Below are positions 36,138-45,217 of a stretch of DNA of 64,000 nucleotides, piece by piece. This DNA comes from Alphaproteobacteria bacterium (GTDB taxonomy: Bacteria; Pseudomonadota; Alphaproteobacteria; DSM-16000; Inquilinaceae), in the NCBI GenBank assembly GCA_028277405.1, contig JANQGH010000042.1:1-64000 (forward strand). Direction: 5' to 3'. A program made the position numbers and the translations under genes. The notes beneath the pieces were generated by a model. It was not told the origin of the DNA, did no database searches, and worked only from the letters and a program-made list of their open reading frames with translations. The number at the start of each line of letters is the position of its first letter. Within the stretch, counting starts at the first letter, position 1.

Positions 36138-37244
36138 TCAAGCGGCCAGCGGTTGGTTCAGTCGCCCACCCGGCATCGGATAGGGCACGCCTGTCGTGGT
36201 CGGCACGCTCAGCGGCAGGTTCATCGTGGCGCGCACGGCCAGGAACGCCATCATCTGGGCCTCGATCGCGTCGCCGTTCCAGCCGACCGCCTCGACCGGT
36301 TCGACCGGTACTCCCAACCGGTCGGCCAAGCCCTTCATCATGGTGTCGTTGTGACGACCACCGCCTGTGACCAGCCAACGCTTTGGCGGCCCGGGCAGAT
36401 GATCAAGCGCCAGCGCCACGGTCCCGACGGAAAAGGCGGTCAAGGTCGCCGCACCGTCTTCCAGCGACAGGCCCGAAACGGGCGCGGCGGAAAAGGCGTT
36501 GCGGTCCAGCGATTTGGGCGGCGGCAATTCGAAGTAGCCATTGTCGAGCAGCCGGGCCAGCGCCGCCTCATCGACCTTGCCTTTGGCCGCAATCGCGCCG
36601 CCGGCGTCGAAAGCCGCACCGCTTTTGGCGGAAACCCAGTCGTCGATCATGGCGCTGGCGGGGCCCGTGTCGAACGCCAGCACCAATTCGTCGTCATCGT
36701 CTGGGCCGCGGTCGATGAAGGTGACGTTGCCGACCCCGCCCATGTTCAGAATGGCGACCGGCCGCTCCAGATCCTTGGCCAGGGCGGCGTGATAGAGACT
36801 GGCAAAAGGCGCGCCCTGGCCGCCGGCGGCGACGTCGGCGTGGCGCACCTGATCGATGACCGGGCGGCCAATTGCGGCGGCCAACGCCGCACCATCCCCC
36901 AACTGGCGGGTCAGGTGCCGTTCCGGGGCGTGCAGTATCGTCTGGCCGTGAAAACCCACGATGTCGATCGTCGCAAGGTCGACCGCCTCGTCCTTGCAGA
37001 ACGACGCAATGGCGCTTGCGTGGGCGTCGACGATGGCAGTGTCCTCATCCGTCAGCGGGGCCGTCGCCGCCAGTTCGGGGTCGGCGGCGATCGTCAGCAA
37101 GCGGCGTCGAAGGTCGGCCGGATAGGGCAGGGTTGCGGACGGGCCGAAGGCAAGGACACGATGCCCGTCCGTGCGCAGAACGGCGAGGTCAATCCCGTCC
37201 ATCGAGGTACCGCTGATCAGGCCGAGAGCGGTTAGGTCGGTCAT
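36138..37244 (-). CDS. anmK: Anhydro-N-acetylmuramic acid kinase
   Basis: This 368-residue kinase opens and phosphorylates 1,6-anhydro-MurNAc to MurNAc-6-phosphate during cell-wall recycling. Length and motifs match AnmK: GLISGTSMDGIDLAVL at the N-terminus, FHGQTILHAP, DVAAGGQGAP, NMGGVGNVTFI and FDTGPASAMIDDW. I chose the ATG at 37242-37244, where the kinase homology begins; the longer frame adds an unrelated leader. It heads the anmK-oppD-oppF unit and diverges from the dppA-type gene, suggesting that the transporter handles murein fragments. Confidence 0.94.
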   Translation of the reverse strand: MTDLTALGLISGTSMDGIDLAVLRTDGHRVLAFGPSATLPYPADLRRRLLTIAADPELAATAPLTDEDTAIVDAHASAIASFCKDEAVDLATIDIVGFHGQTILHAPERHLTRQLGDGAALAAAIGRPVIDQVRHADVAAGGQGAPFASLYHAALAKDLERPVAILNMGGVGNVTFIDRGPDDDDELVLAFDTGPASAMIDDWVSAKSGAAFDAGGAIAAKGKVDEAALARLLDNGYFELPPPKSLDRNAFSAAPVSGLSLEDGAATLTAFSVGTVALALDHLPGPPKRWLVTGGGRHNDTMMKGLADRLGVPVEPVEAVGWNGDAIEAQMMAFLAVRATMNLPLSVPTTTGVPYPMPGGRLNQPLAA

Positions 37245-37392
37245 TGGATAAGGCCCGCTGGAAGTGAAACAGTCTGTGGCCAGCATAGGCCAAATCCAAT
37301 GCCAATTAAAAGCCACCTTGCGAATCTGGCGCAATCCGGCGCCTTGACGATAATACCAATTTGCTAAGGGAATATGCGGCTGTCTTTCACCG

Positions 37393-37422
37393 TTGACCGC
37401 TTTACGGGCCTCACCCTATAGT
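37393..37422 (+). promoter_or_regulatory. Housekeeping-type promoter of the peptide-binding protein operon
   Basis: TTGACC at 37393-37398 and TATAGT at 37417-37422 are separated by 18 bases, close to the sigma-70 consensus. The predicted start near 37429 gives a leader of about 68 bases ending in a very strong ribosome site (GGGGAGGGG). The remaining gap toward anmK has several CCAAT-like runs but no clear operator. Confidence 0.55.
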
Positions 37423-37497
37423 CTGACCAAGAATTCCAATTCAATACCAGTTGGCTGTCCTCATCATCTGAGTTCATCGTTTTAAGGGGAGGGGAAA

Positions 37498-39012
37498 ATG
37501 ACCGTATTTCGATCCGTCATGTTGGCGTCGGCGGCAACGGCGCTTGCACTCGCAACCGCAGGCGCGTCGGCCCAAACGCTGCAGGTGGCGACCGACCAGT
37601 CGCCCGTCGGCCTGGACCGGCACGTGGCGACGGCCTTTTCGACCACGCTGATCACCGGCCCGATCTATGAAGGGCTGACCGCCACCGACTCCGGCCTGCA
37701 GGTCATCCCGGCCCTGGCGGAAAGCTGGACGGTCTCTGAGGACGGGCTGACCTATGTCTTCACCCTGCGCGACGGCGTGACCTTCCATGACGGCAGCGCG
37801 CTCGATGCCGCCGATGTGGTCGCGACCTTCACGCGCGTGCAGGACGAAGCCACCGGCTCGCCGCTCGCCAGTCGCATCAACATGGTCGAGAACGTCGAGG
37901 CGACCGGCGACAACGAGGTGACGCTGACGCTCAGCACCCCGGCGGCCGCCCTGCTGAGCGAGTTGACCACCGTCGTCATCGTGCCGTCGGAAGTGGCGGA
38001 CGGCTCCAGCGGCGTCGATCTGCAGCGCCAGCCGGTTGGCACCGGCCCGTTCCAGTTCGGCGAATGGGTGCCCGACACCTATATCGAGCTGACGGCATTC
38101 GCGGACTATTGGGACAGCGAGCTGCCGCTGGTCGAGGCGGTGCGTTTCAACATCGTGCCCGAGGCGTCGACGCGTCAGGTCGGCCTGTCGACCGGCACCT
38201 ACGACATGCTGCCGAACATCGACAGCGCCACGGCCGTCACCTTGCAGGCCACGCCGAACGTCACGCTGCTGCAGACGGCGGATCTCGCCTACAGCCTGAT
38301 CGGCATGAACGTCGCCGAGGCGCCGTTCGACGACCCGGCCGTTAGGGCCGCCGTCAATATGGGCATCAACCGCGACCAGCTGGTCGAGGCGGTCTATTTC
38401 GGCCAGGCGGAGCCGGGCGGCCCATTGTCGCCTGCGCTTGAGGAATGGGCACTGCCCGTGGCCGAGTTCAGCTGCTATGGCGGCGACCCGGCGGCCGCAC
38501 AGCAAATGCTGGCCGAGGCGGGCTACACCGATCCGGTGGCATTTACCATCAACGTGCTCGGTTCGCTTCAGACCGTGGTCGACGCCGCCCAGGTCGTCCA
38601 GGCCCAGTTGAACGAGGCCGGGTTCGACGTGACCTTGAACGTGCAGGAGCAGGGCACGTTCGTTCAGGATTGGCGCAATTCCAACTTCCAGGCCTTCGCC
38701 AGCCTGAATGGTGGCCGCACCGATCCGGACGGCTATCTCTATCGCACCTTCCATTCGGGCGGCTCGACCAACGTCTTCAACTATGCCGACGCGCAAGTTG
38801 ACGAGTGGCTGGAAGCCGGGCGCAGTGAGGTTGACCCGTCGGAGCGTGAGGCGATCTATGCCCAACTGCAGGAGAAGCTCGCCTGTGAAGGGCCGATCGC
38901 GCATTTGGCGTACGGCGACCTGTACACTGCTACCACTGAGGGTGTAGAAGGGTATGAAGTGGTTGGTGACCGCTCGACACGGTATCTGCGCCAGACCAGC
39001 GTGGCACAGTGA
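37498..39012 (+). CDS. Peptide-type ABC transporter substrate-binding protein (SBP family 5)
   Basis: This is a 504-residue periplasmic protein with a signal peptide ending ATAGASA before QTLQVATDQ. Family 5 marks include YEGLTATDSGLQVIPALAESW, YVFTLRDGVTFHDGS and VGTGPFQF. These proteins bind di- or oligopeptides, murein peptides or some sugars. It is the first gene of the SBP-permease-permease unit and lies divergent to anmK. A hairpin separates it from the permease genes, fitting the higher amounts of binding protein usually needed. Confidence 0.93.
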   Translation: MTVFRSVMLASAATALALATAGASAQTLQVATDQSPVGLDRHVATAFSTTLITGPIYEGLTATDSGLQVIPALAESWTVSEDGLTYVFTLRDGVTFHDGSALDAADVVATFTRVQDEATGSPLASRINMVENVEATGDNEVTLTLSTPAAALLSELTTVVIVPSEVADGSSGVDLQRQPVGTGPFQFGEWVPDTYIELTAFADYWDSELPLVEAVRFNIVPEASTRQVGLSTGTYDMLPNIDSATAVTLQATPNVTLLQTADLAYSLIGMNVAEAPFDDPAVRAAVNMGINRDQLVEAVYFGQAEPGGPLSPALEEWALPVAEFSCYGGDPAAAQQMLAEAGYTDPVAFTINVLGSLQTVVDAAQVVQAQLNEAGFDVTLNVQEQGTFVQDWRNSNFQAFASLNGGRTDPDGYLYRTFHSGGSTNVFNYADAQVDEWLEAGRSEVDPSEREAIYAQLQEKLACEGPIAHLAYGDLYTATTEGVEGYEVVGDRSTRYLRQTSVAQ

Positions 39013-39073
39013 CGATCGGTCCAATGGGGGGCGCTGCGATGCGCGAGCAATCGCGCCGTAGCGCACCTTGATA

Positions 39074-39111
39074 CGGTGCCGGTGATCCTTCCTCCCGGGT
39101 TGCCGGCACCG
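39074..39111 (+). other. Hairpin between binding-protein and permease genes
   Basis: CGGTGCCGG at 39074-39082 pairs perfectly with CCGGCACCG at 39103-39111 across a 20-base loop. There is no T-run after it. Such elements commonly protect the upstream mRNA or partly end transcription in ABC operons; which applies here is not shown. Confidence 0.5.
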
Positions 39112-39135
39112 CTGCTTTCGGCTCAGCAATAGACC

Positions 39136-40086
39136 ATGGCGCGCTATCTAGCGGTTCGCCTCAGCGACCTTGTGTTCGTCCTGTTCGGGGTCTCGGTCGT
39201 CGCCTTTTTGATGATCCGGCTGATCCCGGGCGACGCCGTCGAAATCATGCTCGGCGCCAATGCCGAGGTCACGGACGAGCAGATCGCCCTGGTACGCCAG
39301 CGGTTGGGCCTCGATCGCGGGCTGGTCGAGCAGTACATCTCGTGGCTCGGCGACCTCTTGCGCGGCGATCTCGGCACCTCGCTATGGACCGGGGTGCCTG
39401 TGACCCAGGAGATCGGCGCGCGCATCTGGGTAACGCTGGAACTCAGCCTGCTGGCCATGGCCCTGTCAGTTGCACTGGCGATCCCGGCCGGTTGCGCCAT
39501 GGCCTATTTCCGCAGCTCGTTCGCCGACTACGCCATCCGGATCGTGACCATCGCCGGTGTGACCGTGCCCAATTTCTGGCTCGGCGCCCTGCTGATTTAC
39601 CTCTTCTTCATCCTGTTCCCATCCTTCCCGTCGATCGGTTGGGTGCCGTTCTCGGAGGACCCGCTCGGCAATCTGGCACGCCTGATGCTGCCGACCATCG
39701 CGCTGGCGGTGCCCGTGCTGGCGTCGCTTTCGCGCATCGCGCGTTCGGCCATGCTGGACGCGTTGGGTCAGGATTACATCCGGACCGCCCGCGCCAAGGG
39801 CGTGCCCGACACCCGGGTGGTGTTCCGCCACGCGCTGCGCAACGCGCTGATCCCCTTCGTCACGGCGGTTGGTATCTATGCCGGCTACCTCTTTGGCGGC
39901 GCGATCGTTGTCGAGCAGGTGTTCGCGCTGCCGGGCCTCGGCCGTTTGATGATCGGCGCGATCGCGGAGCGTAACTATCCGCTCGTCCAGGCCTCGATCC
40001 TGCTGGTCACCACCGCCTTCGTGCTGATCAACTTTCTGATCGACCTGCTCTACGCCGCACTCGACCCCAGAATCAGCCTGAAATGA
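39136..40086 (+). CDS. Peptide-type ABC transporter permease (DppB/OppB type)
   Basis: This is a 316-residue membrane protein with six helices. The N-terminal FGVSVVAFLMIRLIPGD and the EAA-like loop with DYIRTARAKGVPDTRVVFRHALRNALIP are diagnostic of DppB-type permeases. It overlaps the next permease by four bases. Confidence 0.95.
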   Translation: MARYLAVRLSDLVFVLFGVSVVAFLMIRLIPGDAVEIMLGANAEVTDEQIALVRQRLGLDRGLVEQYISWLGDLLRGDLGTSLWTGVPVTQEIGARIWVTLELSLLAMALSVALAIPAGCAMAYFRSSFADYAIRIVTIAGVTVPNFWLGALLIYLFFILFPSFPSIGWVPFSEDPLGNLARLMLPTIALAVPVLASLSRIARSAMLDALGQDYIRTARAKGVPDTRVVFRHALRNALIPFVTAVGIYAGYLFGGAIVVEQVFALPGLGRLMIGAIAERNYPLVQASILLVTTAFVLINFLIDLLYAALDPRISLK

Positions 40087-40937
40087 GCACGGCTTCGATC
40101 CCTGGCCATCGCCGCCGATTGCTGCCTCGGCACCCCCTTGTGATCGTTGGCGGCACGCTGGTCGCGCTGCAGGTGCTGTTGGCGGTCTTCGCGCCGTTGC
40201 TGGCGCCCTACGACCCGCTGGCCCAGTCCATCCTGGACCGCATGCAGGGGCCGAGCGCCGCACATTGGCTGGGCACGGACCGGTTTGGCCGGGATATCCT
40301 GTCTCGTATTCTCTACGGCTACCGCGCCTCCTTCGCCATCGCCGCCAGCGCGGTGGCGATCGCGCTCCTAATCGGCGGCACGCTTGGCATTCTGTCCGCC
40401 GTCTATCGCGGCTGGACCGACCGGGTGATCATGCGCCTGATGGACGTGCTGTTCGCGTTCCCGATCATCCTGCTCGCCATCGGCATCATCGCTATCCTAG
40501 GCCCGGGTGCCGTGACCACGGCGGTCGCCATCGGCATCGTCTACATTCCGATCTTCGCCCGGCTGCTGCGCGGCCCAACGCTGGTCGTCGCCGCGACGGA
40601 GTATGTCGAGGGCGCGCGCGCGATCGGCGCCGGCACCGGCCGCATCATCGTCAGCCACATTCTGCCCAACCTGACCAGTGTGATCCTGGTCCAGGCCAGT
40701 CTCTCCCTGTCGACCGCCATTCTTGTGGAGGCCTCCTTGTCATTCCTCGGTATCGGCAGCCAGCCGCCATCCCCGTCGCTGGGGCGGATGCTGTCGGAGG
40801 CGCGCGAATACCTGCTGCTGTCGCCCTGGGACAGCGTGTTTTCGGGCCTGGCAATCCTGCTGGCCTCCTTTGGCTTCAACCTGCTTGGTGATGGCCTGAG
40901 AGACGCGCTCGACCCGCGACTGCGGGGTGCCGATTGA
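40083..40937 (+). CDS. Peptide-type ABC transporter permease (DppC/OppC type)
   Basis: This is a 284-residue permease with six helices. The periplasmic motif HWLGTDRFGRDILSRILYG and the coupling loop EYVEGARAIGAGTGRIIVSHILPN identify the DppC type. It pairs with the preceding permease. Its stop overlaps the TTG start of the DMT transporter gene. Confidence 0.95.
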   Translation: MSTASIPGHRRRLLPRHPLVIVGGTLVALQVLLAVFAPLLAPYDPLAQSILDRMQGPSAAHWLGTDRFGRDILSRILYGYRASFAIAASAVAIALLIGGTLGILSAVYRGWTDRVIMRLMDVLFAFPIILLAIGIIAILGPGAVTTAVAIGIVYIPIFARLLRGPTLVVAATEYVEGARAIGAGTGRIIVSHILPNLTSVILVQASLSLSTAILVEASLSFLGIGSQPPSPSLGRMLSEAREYLLLSPWDSVFSGLAILLASFGFNLLGDGLRDALDPRLRGAD

Positions 40938-41842
40938 GCGATCAGCAAGATAGCAGCCAGATGGTCGTCCGGGGCGCGGTGCTGTTTTGCGTCGCGCTTG
41001 CCGCCACGGCGGTGATGGACGTGCTGGTCAAGCTGGGCAGCGAACGGCCGGGGCCGGTCGCCATGCTGCTGGCGCGCAGTTTGGGCGCGATCGTGATCGT
41101 CGCGCCGCTGACCGTCGCGCGCGGCGGTTGGCACCGGATGCGGCCAGAGCGCTGGGGATATGTCATCGTTCGGTCGGTGCTGCTCGGCTTGGGTACGGCC
41201 CTGTTCTTCTGGTCGCTCAGCGGCCTTACGCTGCCGGTGGCCTACGTGATCACCTTCAGCATGCCGATCATCATGATCGGTCTTGCCGCCCTGTTTCTCG
41301 CCGAACGGGCCGGCGCGCTCGGCTGGCTGGCCGCGTTGGCGGGGTTTGCCGGCATCTTGCTGGCCATCGACCTGCCGGCCGTGGTGGCCAGTGAAGAGGG
41401 TTCGGTGTCGCTGCTCCATGCCGCCGCCGCCTTCACGGCGGTCGTCTTCTACGCCGTTGCCTTATTGATGGTCCGAGGTCCGGTGGCGGGCGAAACCACC
41501 GAGGCGCTGGTTGTCTGGGGGCTGATCGGCACCGGTGCCGTCGCCCTCGTCCTGGCGCTGATCGGCGAGCTTCAGGGGCGGCCCATACCTTGGCCCAGGG
41601 CGTATGAATGGGCGATGCTGGCCGGTGTCGCGGTTGCCGGCGCGTTCAGCCAGTTGCTGCTGACCCGGGCGTTCCAGATCGCGCCGGCGTCGAAGCTCGC
41701 GCCGTTCGGCTACACGCCCTTTATCTGGGGCGTGCTGTTCGCCGTGCTGATCTGGCGCGATTGGCCGGACCCGACGACTTGGGCCGGGGCCGCCGTCATC
41801 ATCGCGGCAACCCTGATCGCCGGGCGCGCCACGCGGAACTAG
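40934..41842 (+). CDS. DMT-superfamily (EamA) transporter
   Basis: This is a 302-residue protein with ten predicted membrane helices in two EamA repeats (residues about 10-145 and 155-300), including ALPVAYVITFS-type and LAPFGYTPFIWGV segments. EamA proteins mostly export metabolites or amino acids. The start is probably TTG at 40934, overlapping the permease stop; ATG at 40961 is the alternative. Its overlap with the peptide operon suggests co-transcription and perhaps export of a product of the imported material, but the substrate is unknown. Confidence 0.88.
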   Translation: MSDQQDSSQMVVRGAVLFCVALAATAVMDVLVKLGSERPGPVAMLLARSLGAIVIVAPLTVARGGWHRMRPERWGYVIVRSVLLGLGTALFFWSLSGLTLPVAYVITFSMPIIMIGLAALFLAERAGALGWLAALAGFAGILLAIDLPAVVASEEGSVSLLHAAAAFTAVVFYAVALLMVRGPVAGETTEALVVWGLIGTGAVALVLALIGELQGRPIPWPRAYEWAMLAGVAVAGAFSQLLLTRAFQIAPASKLAPFGYTPFIWGVLFAVLIWRDWPDPTTWAGAAVIIAATLIAGRATRN

Positions 41843-41847
41843 ACCTG

Positions 41848-42330
41848 ATGGCCGACTTCGCCGTCCACGTTCGGCTTCAGAGCGCCCATCGCGGACGAAT
41901 CTGCCACGCGTTGTTGTTGCAGCTCCCGGACTGGTTTGGCCGGGCCGACGCGATCGATGCCTACGCCCAACGCGCCGCGACACTGCCCATGCTGGTTGCC
42001 ATGGCGGGCCGCAAAGTGGCGGGCTTTCTGTCCTTGAGACACTCAGCGGGTGAAAGCGCGGAGATTGTCGTCATGGCCGTACGGCCCGAATGGCATCGAC
42101 AAGGTATAGGACGCGAATTGATCCGCGAGGCGGTCGCGTTGGCGCGGCGCCAGGCTGCCCCGCAGATCGTCGTGCGGACGCTGGGCCCGTCGCATCCTGA
42201 TCCGCTGTACCAGCGAACACGTGCGTTCTATCGCGCATGCGGGTTTCGACCGGCCGGCGAGACACCCGATCATTGGGGACCGGGCACCCCCTCGCTGTTG
42301 ATGATTGCCGATCCTTACAAGGGACTTTGA
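41848..42330 (+). CDS. GNAT-family N-acetyltransferase
   Basis: This is a 160-residue acetyltransferase. The acetyl-CoA loop reads VRPEWHRQGIGRELI (R/Q-x-x-G-x-G/A), followed by a C-terminal FYRACGF of the usual GNAT kind. The acceptor is unknown. It starts five bases after the DMT transporter stop and is probably in the same unit. The 209 bases after it hold no gene I can support. Confidence 0.87.
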   Translation: MADFAVHVRLQSAHRGRICHALLLQLPDWFGRADAIDAYAQRAATLPMLVAMAGRKVAGFLSLRHSAGESAEIVVMAVRPEWHRQGIGRELIREAVALARRQAAPQIVVRTLGPSHPDPLYQRTRAFYRACGFRPAGETPDHWGPGTPSLLMIADPYKGL

Positions 42331-42539
42331 TTTCATCGTCTACGTCTCCGCGAGGGTGGGGTGCTCGTGAAGGCGGGTGTCGATGGCAATCGCTCTTGAT
42401 GGCTGGGTGGACAACCGGTCCTTTGCCTGGATCGGTCGGATCGCGATCGAGCGGACGACAGTGGGAGGTCCGGGCCTCCGCCGGCCGCCCCGGTGTTGCC
42501 ACCGCTGACACGACCGGCCGATGCCGGCAGAATGGCGAT

Positions 42540-43262
42540 ATGACCGACACCGCCGCCGATCGCTACGCGATCTATTTCTTTCCTGACCCCAAATCGCTAC
42601 TCGCCAGACTTGGCCAGGAGTGGCTCGGCCGATCCGTCGAGGTGGCCACCGACGAGGGACGGCCGCCTCCCGAACTTGGGCCGGGGGTGCCGTCCGACAT
42701 CTGGCGTGAGGCCACGGCGATGCCCCGGACCTATGGCTTTCACGCGACGCTGAAGGCGCCCTTTCGTCTCGCGGCCGGCGAAAGCCTTGAAACGCTGGAA
42801 CAGGCGGTCGCCAACATCGCATCGGGCTTTGCGCCCTTTGCGCTGCCGCCGCTACAGGTCACCGCCTTGGGCGGTTTTCTGGCGCTGTGCCCGGGTGAGC
42901 CGTCGATCGAAATGGCTGCGTTGGCCGACCGCTGCGTGATTGACCTCGACACGTTCCGCGCACCGTTGACGGCCGCCGAACGGTTCAAGCGCCGCCCGGA
43001 AAGGCTGACGGCACGACAGCGCGACCACCTCGATCGCTGGGGCTATCCCTACGTGTGCGAGGACTTCCTGTTCCACATGACGCTGACGGGAAGCCTGCCC
43101 GAAGAGGTCAAGGACAAGGTCGCCCCGATCCTGCAGCACCTCATGGCACCGCTCGGTCAAACGACCCATCGCGTCGATCGCTTGAGCCTTTTTCATCAGC
43201 CGCGGCCGGGCGCACCCTTTGTCATGGTTCGGCAGTTTCCCTTTCGGCGCGAGCCGGAATGA
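42540..43262 (+). CDS. DUF1045 protein, 2H-phosphoesterase-like
   Basis: This 240-residue protein shows the DUF1045 pattern. The two histidine motifs of the 2H phosphoesterase fold are seen as YGFHATLKAPF near residue 73 and FLFHMTLTG in the last third. In many bacteria this family is encoded with phosphonate (phn) genes, next to phnN. No phn gene is nearby here, so the usual substrate link is missing. A start upstream of 42540 would extend into unrelated sequence. It overlaps the next acetyltransferase gene by four bases. Confidence 0.87.
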   Translation: MTDTAADRYAIYFFPDPKSLLARLGQEWLGRSVEVATDEGRPPPELGPGVPSDIWREATAMPRTYGFHATLKAPFRLAAGESLETLEQAVANIASGFAPFALPPLQVTALGGFLALCPGEPSIEMAALADRCVIDLDTFRAPLTAAERFKRRPERLTARQRDHLDRWGYPYVCEDFLFHMTLTGSLPEEVKDKVAPILQHLMAPLGQTTHRVDRLSLFHQPRPGAPFVMVRQFPFRREPE

Positions 43263-43846
43263 CCCGAAGCGCCGACGGGTTTACGATCCGGCCGGCGACA
43301 CCGTCGGATGTGCTCGCGATCGCCGAGACCGATGTGGCCTGCTGGCGCGAAGCCTATCGGGACATCTTGCCGCCGCCGATGTTGGCGCGCCTATCGGTGC
43401 GGCGCCGCGCGGCCCAATGGTCGCAGGTCGTTGCGCGATCCGAAAAACAGGGCGTCGACGAACTCGTCATTGCCACTGATCGCGCGGGCGCGGTCTTGGG
43501 CCTCGGTTCCTGCGGTCGGCAGCGATCCCGGACATTTCATGAGGCCGGATTTCAGGGCGAGATCTATGCCCTTTATGTCAGCGGTGCCGCTCAGCGGCGG
43601 GGCATTGGCACGGCCCTCATGCAAGCAATGGCGCACGCGCTGGAGCGACGTGACCTCAAGGGCCTCGGTCTTTGGGTGCTGGCGGAGAACAGGCCGGCCC
43701 AGCGCTTCTACGAGACCCTGGGTGCTGAGCGTTTGGGTGGTCGCAAAGAGCTGTGGCAAGGGCTGCTGGTCCTGCCCGAAATTGGCTATGGCTGGCGCGA
43801 TACGGCGCCACTGCTCAAAGCAAAGGGGGAGCGGCGATCTGCCTAG
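43259..43846 (+). CDS. GNAT-family N-acetyltransferase
   Basis: This is a 195-residue acetyltransferase. FTIRPATPSDVLAIAETD starts the domain, ALYVSGAAQRRGIGTALM forms the acetyl-CoA loop and QRFYETLGAERLG closes it. The sequence resembles RimI-like general acetyltransferases, with unknown target. The ATGA overlap couples it to the DUF1045 gene. It converges with cbpM, the two genes overlapping by four bases at their ends. Confidence 0.9.
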   Translation: MTRSADGFTIRPATPSDVLAIAETDVACWREAYRDILPPPMLARLSVRRRAAQWSQVVARSEKQGVDELVIATDRAGAVLGLGSCGRQRSRTFHEAGFQGEIYALYVSGAAQRRGIGTALMQAMAHALERRDLKGLGLWVLAENRPAQRFYETLGAERLGGRKELWQGLLVLPEIGYGWRDTAPLLKAKGERRSA

Positions 43847-44184
43847 TCGGGCAAGGCGTCTCGGCAGGCCTTGGCGATGGCGGCCCTCGTGGCCTCGTCC
43901 AACGTGGCCACCGCACTCGCCATGGCGCGAAGTTGCTGGCGCGCGCCCATGAGTTGATCGTGCAGCGAGAGCACAACGCCCAACGCCTCGTCGTCGATGT
44001 CGCAGGCGCGTTTCAGGCTGACGATCAACCGCAGCCGGGCGACATCGACCTCGTCGAAATGCGGCTCGTCATCTTGCCAGACCGGCACGACCCAATGCTC
44101 CGCCAGGCTGGTCTCCAGAACGGTCTCGTCCAGATCCGTGACGACCTTGAAGACGGCCCGCGTGCCCTTGATGACCATGGTCAT
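43843..44184 (-). CDS. cbpM: CbpM-type modulator of the DnaJ-like co-chaperone
   Basis: This 113-residue MerR-like helical protein matches CbpM in size and in the segment WVVPVWQDDEPHFDEVDVARLRLI. CbpM binds the J domain of CbpA and inhibits its co-chaperone and DNA-binding activities. I chose the ATG at 44184, which overlaps the cbpA stop. The partner gene directly upstream supports the assignment. Confidence 0.86.
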   Translation of the reverse strand: MTMVIKGTRAVFKVVTDLDETVLETSLAEHWVVPVWQDDEPHFDEVDVARLRLIVSLKRACDIDDEALGVVLSLHDQLMGARQQLRAMASAVATLDEATRAAIAKACRDALPD

Positions 44185-45122
44185 GACCCGGCTCCCGCCT
44201 TGGCCCGTTCGCGGCGCTTTTGGCGTGGGTCGTACGCGTGACGCTCGCGCCACTCCGTCAGGAAGTCGGCCAGCTCGCTGTCGATCGTGTCGGGCATCAT
44301 GACTTCAAGATGGACAAGCTGGTCGCCACGCGTATCGCCCGACTTCAGGCCCTTGCCCTTCAGGCGCAGCGTCTGGCCCGAATTGGCGCCCTTGGGCACA
44401 GTGACCATGACGGTGCCGTCGATCGTCGGCACCGGTACCTTGGCGCCCAGCGCGGCCTCGTCGATCCCGATTCCGACCGTTACATGAACATCGTTGCCGT
44501 CGGCGGTGAACAGTGGGTCGGGCTTCAGCCGGATCTCGACATAGGCATCGCCCGCCGGTGCGCCCCCGCCGCCCGGCTGACCCTGGCCCTTCAGGCGCAG
44601 GCGCTGGCCGTCGCGCGTGCCGGGCGGGATCTTCACACGCAGTTGCTTGCCGTCGGGCATGGTCACGGTCGTGGTCACGCCCTTGGCGGCATCCAGGAAC
44701 TCCACCTCCATGGAATAGTTCACGTCCGCACCCCGCGCCGGACCGCGCCGACCACGGGTGGCCCGGCCGCCGAACAAATCGTCGAACACGGACGACAGGT
44801 CCGGCCCGCTGTCCTGAAACGTATGCCAGCTTTGATATTTCTGTCCCCCCGGCCCGCCGGCCTGCTGACGATAGAAGGCATGTTCGGGCCGTTCCGCTCC
44901 GCTCTCGTCGATCTCGCCGGCGTCATAGCGCCGCCGTTTGTCCTCGTCGCCGAGGATGGCGAACGCGGCCGAGATTTCCTTGAAGCGCTTCTCCGCCTCG
45001 GCATCGTCGGGGTTGAGGTCGGGATGGTGGGTCTTGGCGAGCTTGCGATAGGCGCGCTTGATCTCGTCGTCCGATGCCGACGGCTTGACCCCCAACGTGT
45101 CGTATAGCGCTTTGTCCGCCAT
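44181..45122 (-). CDS. cbpA: DnaJ-like co-chaperone (CbpA type)
   Basis: This 313-residue J protein has a J domain at residues 1-70 with the HPD motif (THHPDLNPDD), a short linker with FDDLFGG, and two C-terminal client-binding beta domains containing VKIPPGTRDGQRLRLKGQG and VPKGANSGQTLRLKGKG. The zinc-finger domain of DnaJ itself is absent, which defines the CbpA class. It stimulates DnaK and is modulated by CbpM, whose gene overlaps it. Confidence 0.94.
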   Translation of the reverse strand: MADKALYDTLGVKPSASDDEIKRAYRKLAKTHHPDLNPDDAEAEKRFKEISAAFAILGDEDKRRRYDAGEIDESGAERPEHAFYRQQAGGPGGQKYQSWHTFQDSGPDLSSVFDDLFGGRATRGRRGPARGADVNYSMEVEFLDAAKGVTTTVTMPDGKQLRVKIPPGTRDGQRLRLKGQGQPGGGGAPAGDAYVEIRLKPDPLFTADGNDVHVTVGIGIDEAALGAKVPVPTIDGTVMVTVPKGANSGQTLRLKGKGLKSGDTRGDQLVHLEVMMPDTIDSELADFLTEWRERHAYDPRQKRRERAKAGAGS

Positions 45123-45217
45123 GGTTTGATTAGGTTCCTCGGCTTACTGTCCCGCAACCCCGATATGGGCCACCGGCCAAGGCAGGTCTATCCCCATCGC
45201 CGGGCGCCGATCAACCG

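Noticed and set aside
42237-42539. Upstream extension of the DUF1045 frame
   Set aside because: The extra 100 residues overlap the preceding acetyltransferase, have no homology pattern, and the family N-terminus begins at the ATG at 42540.
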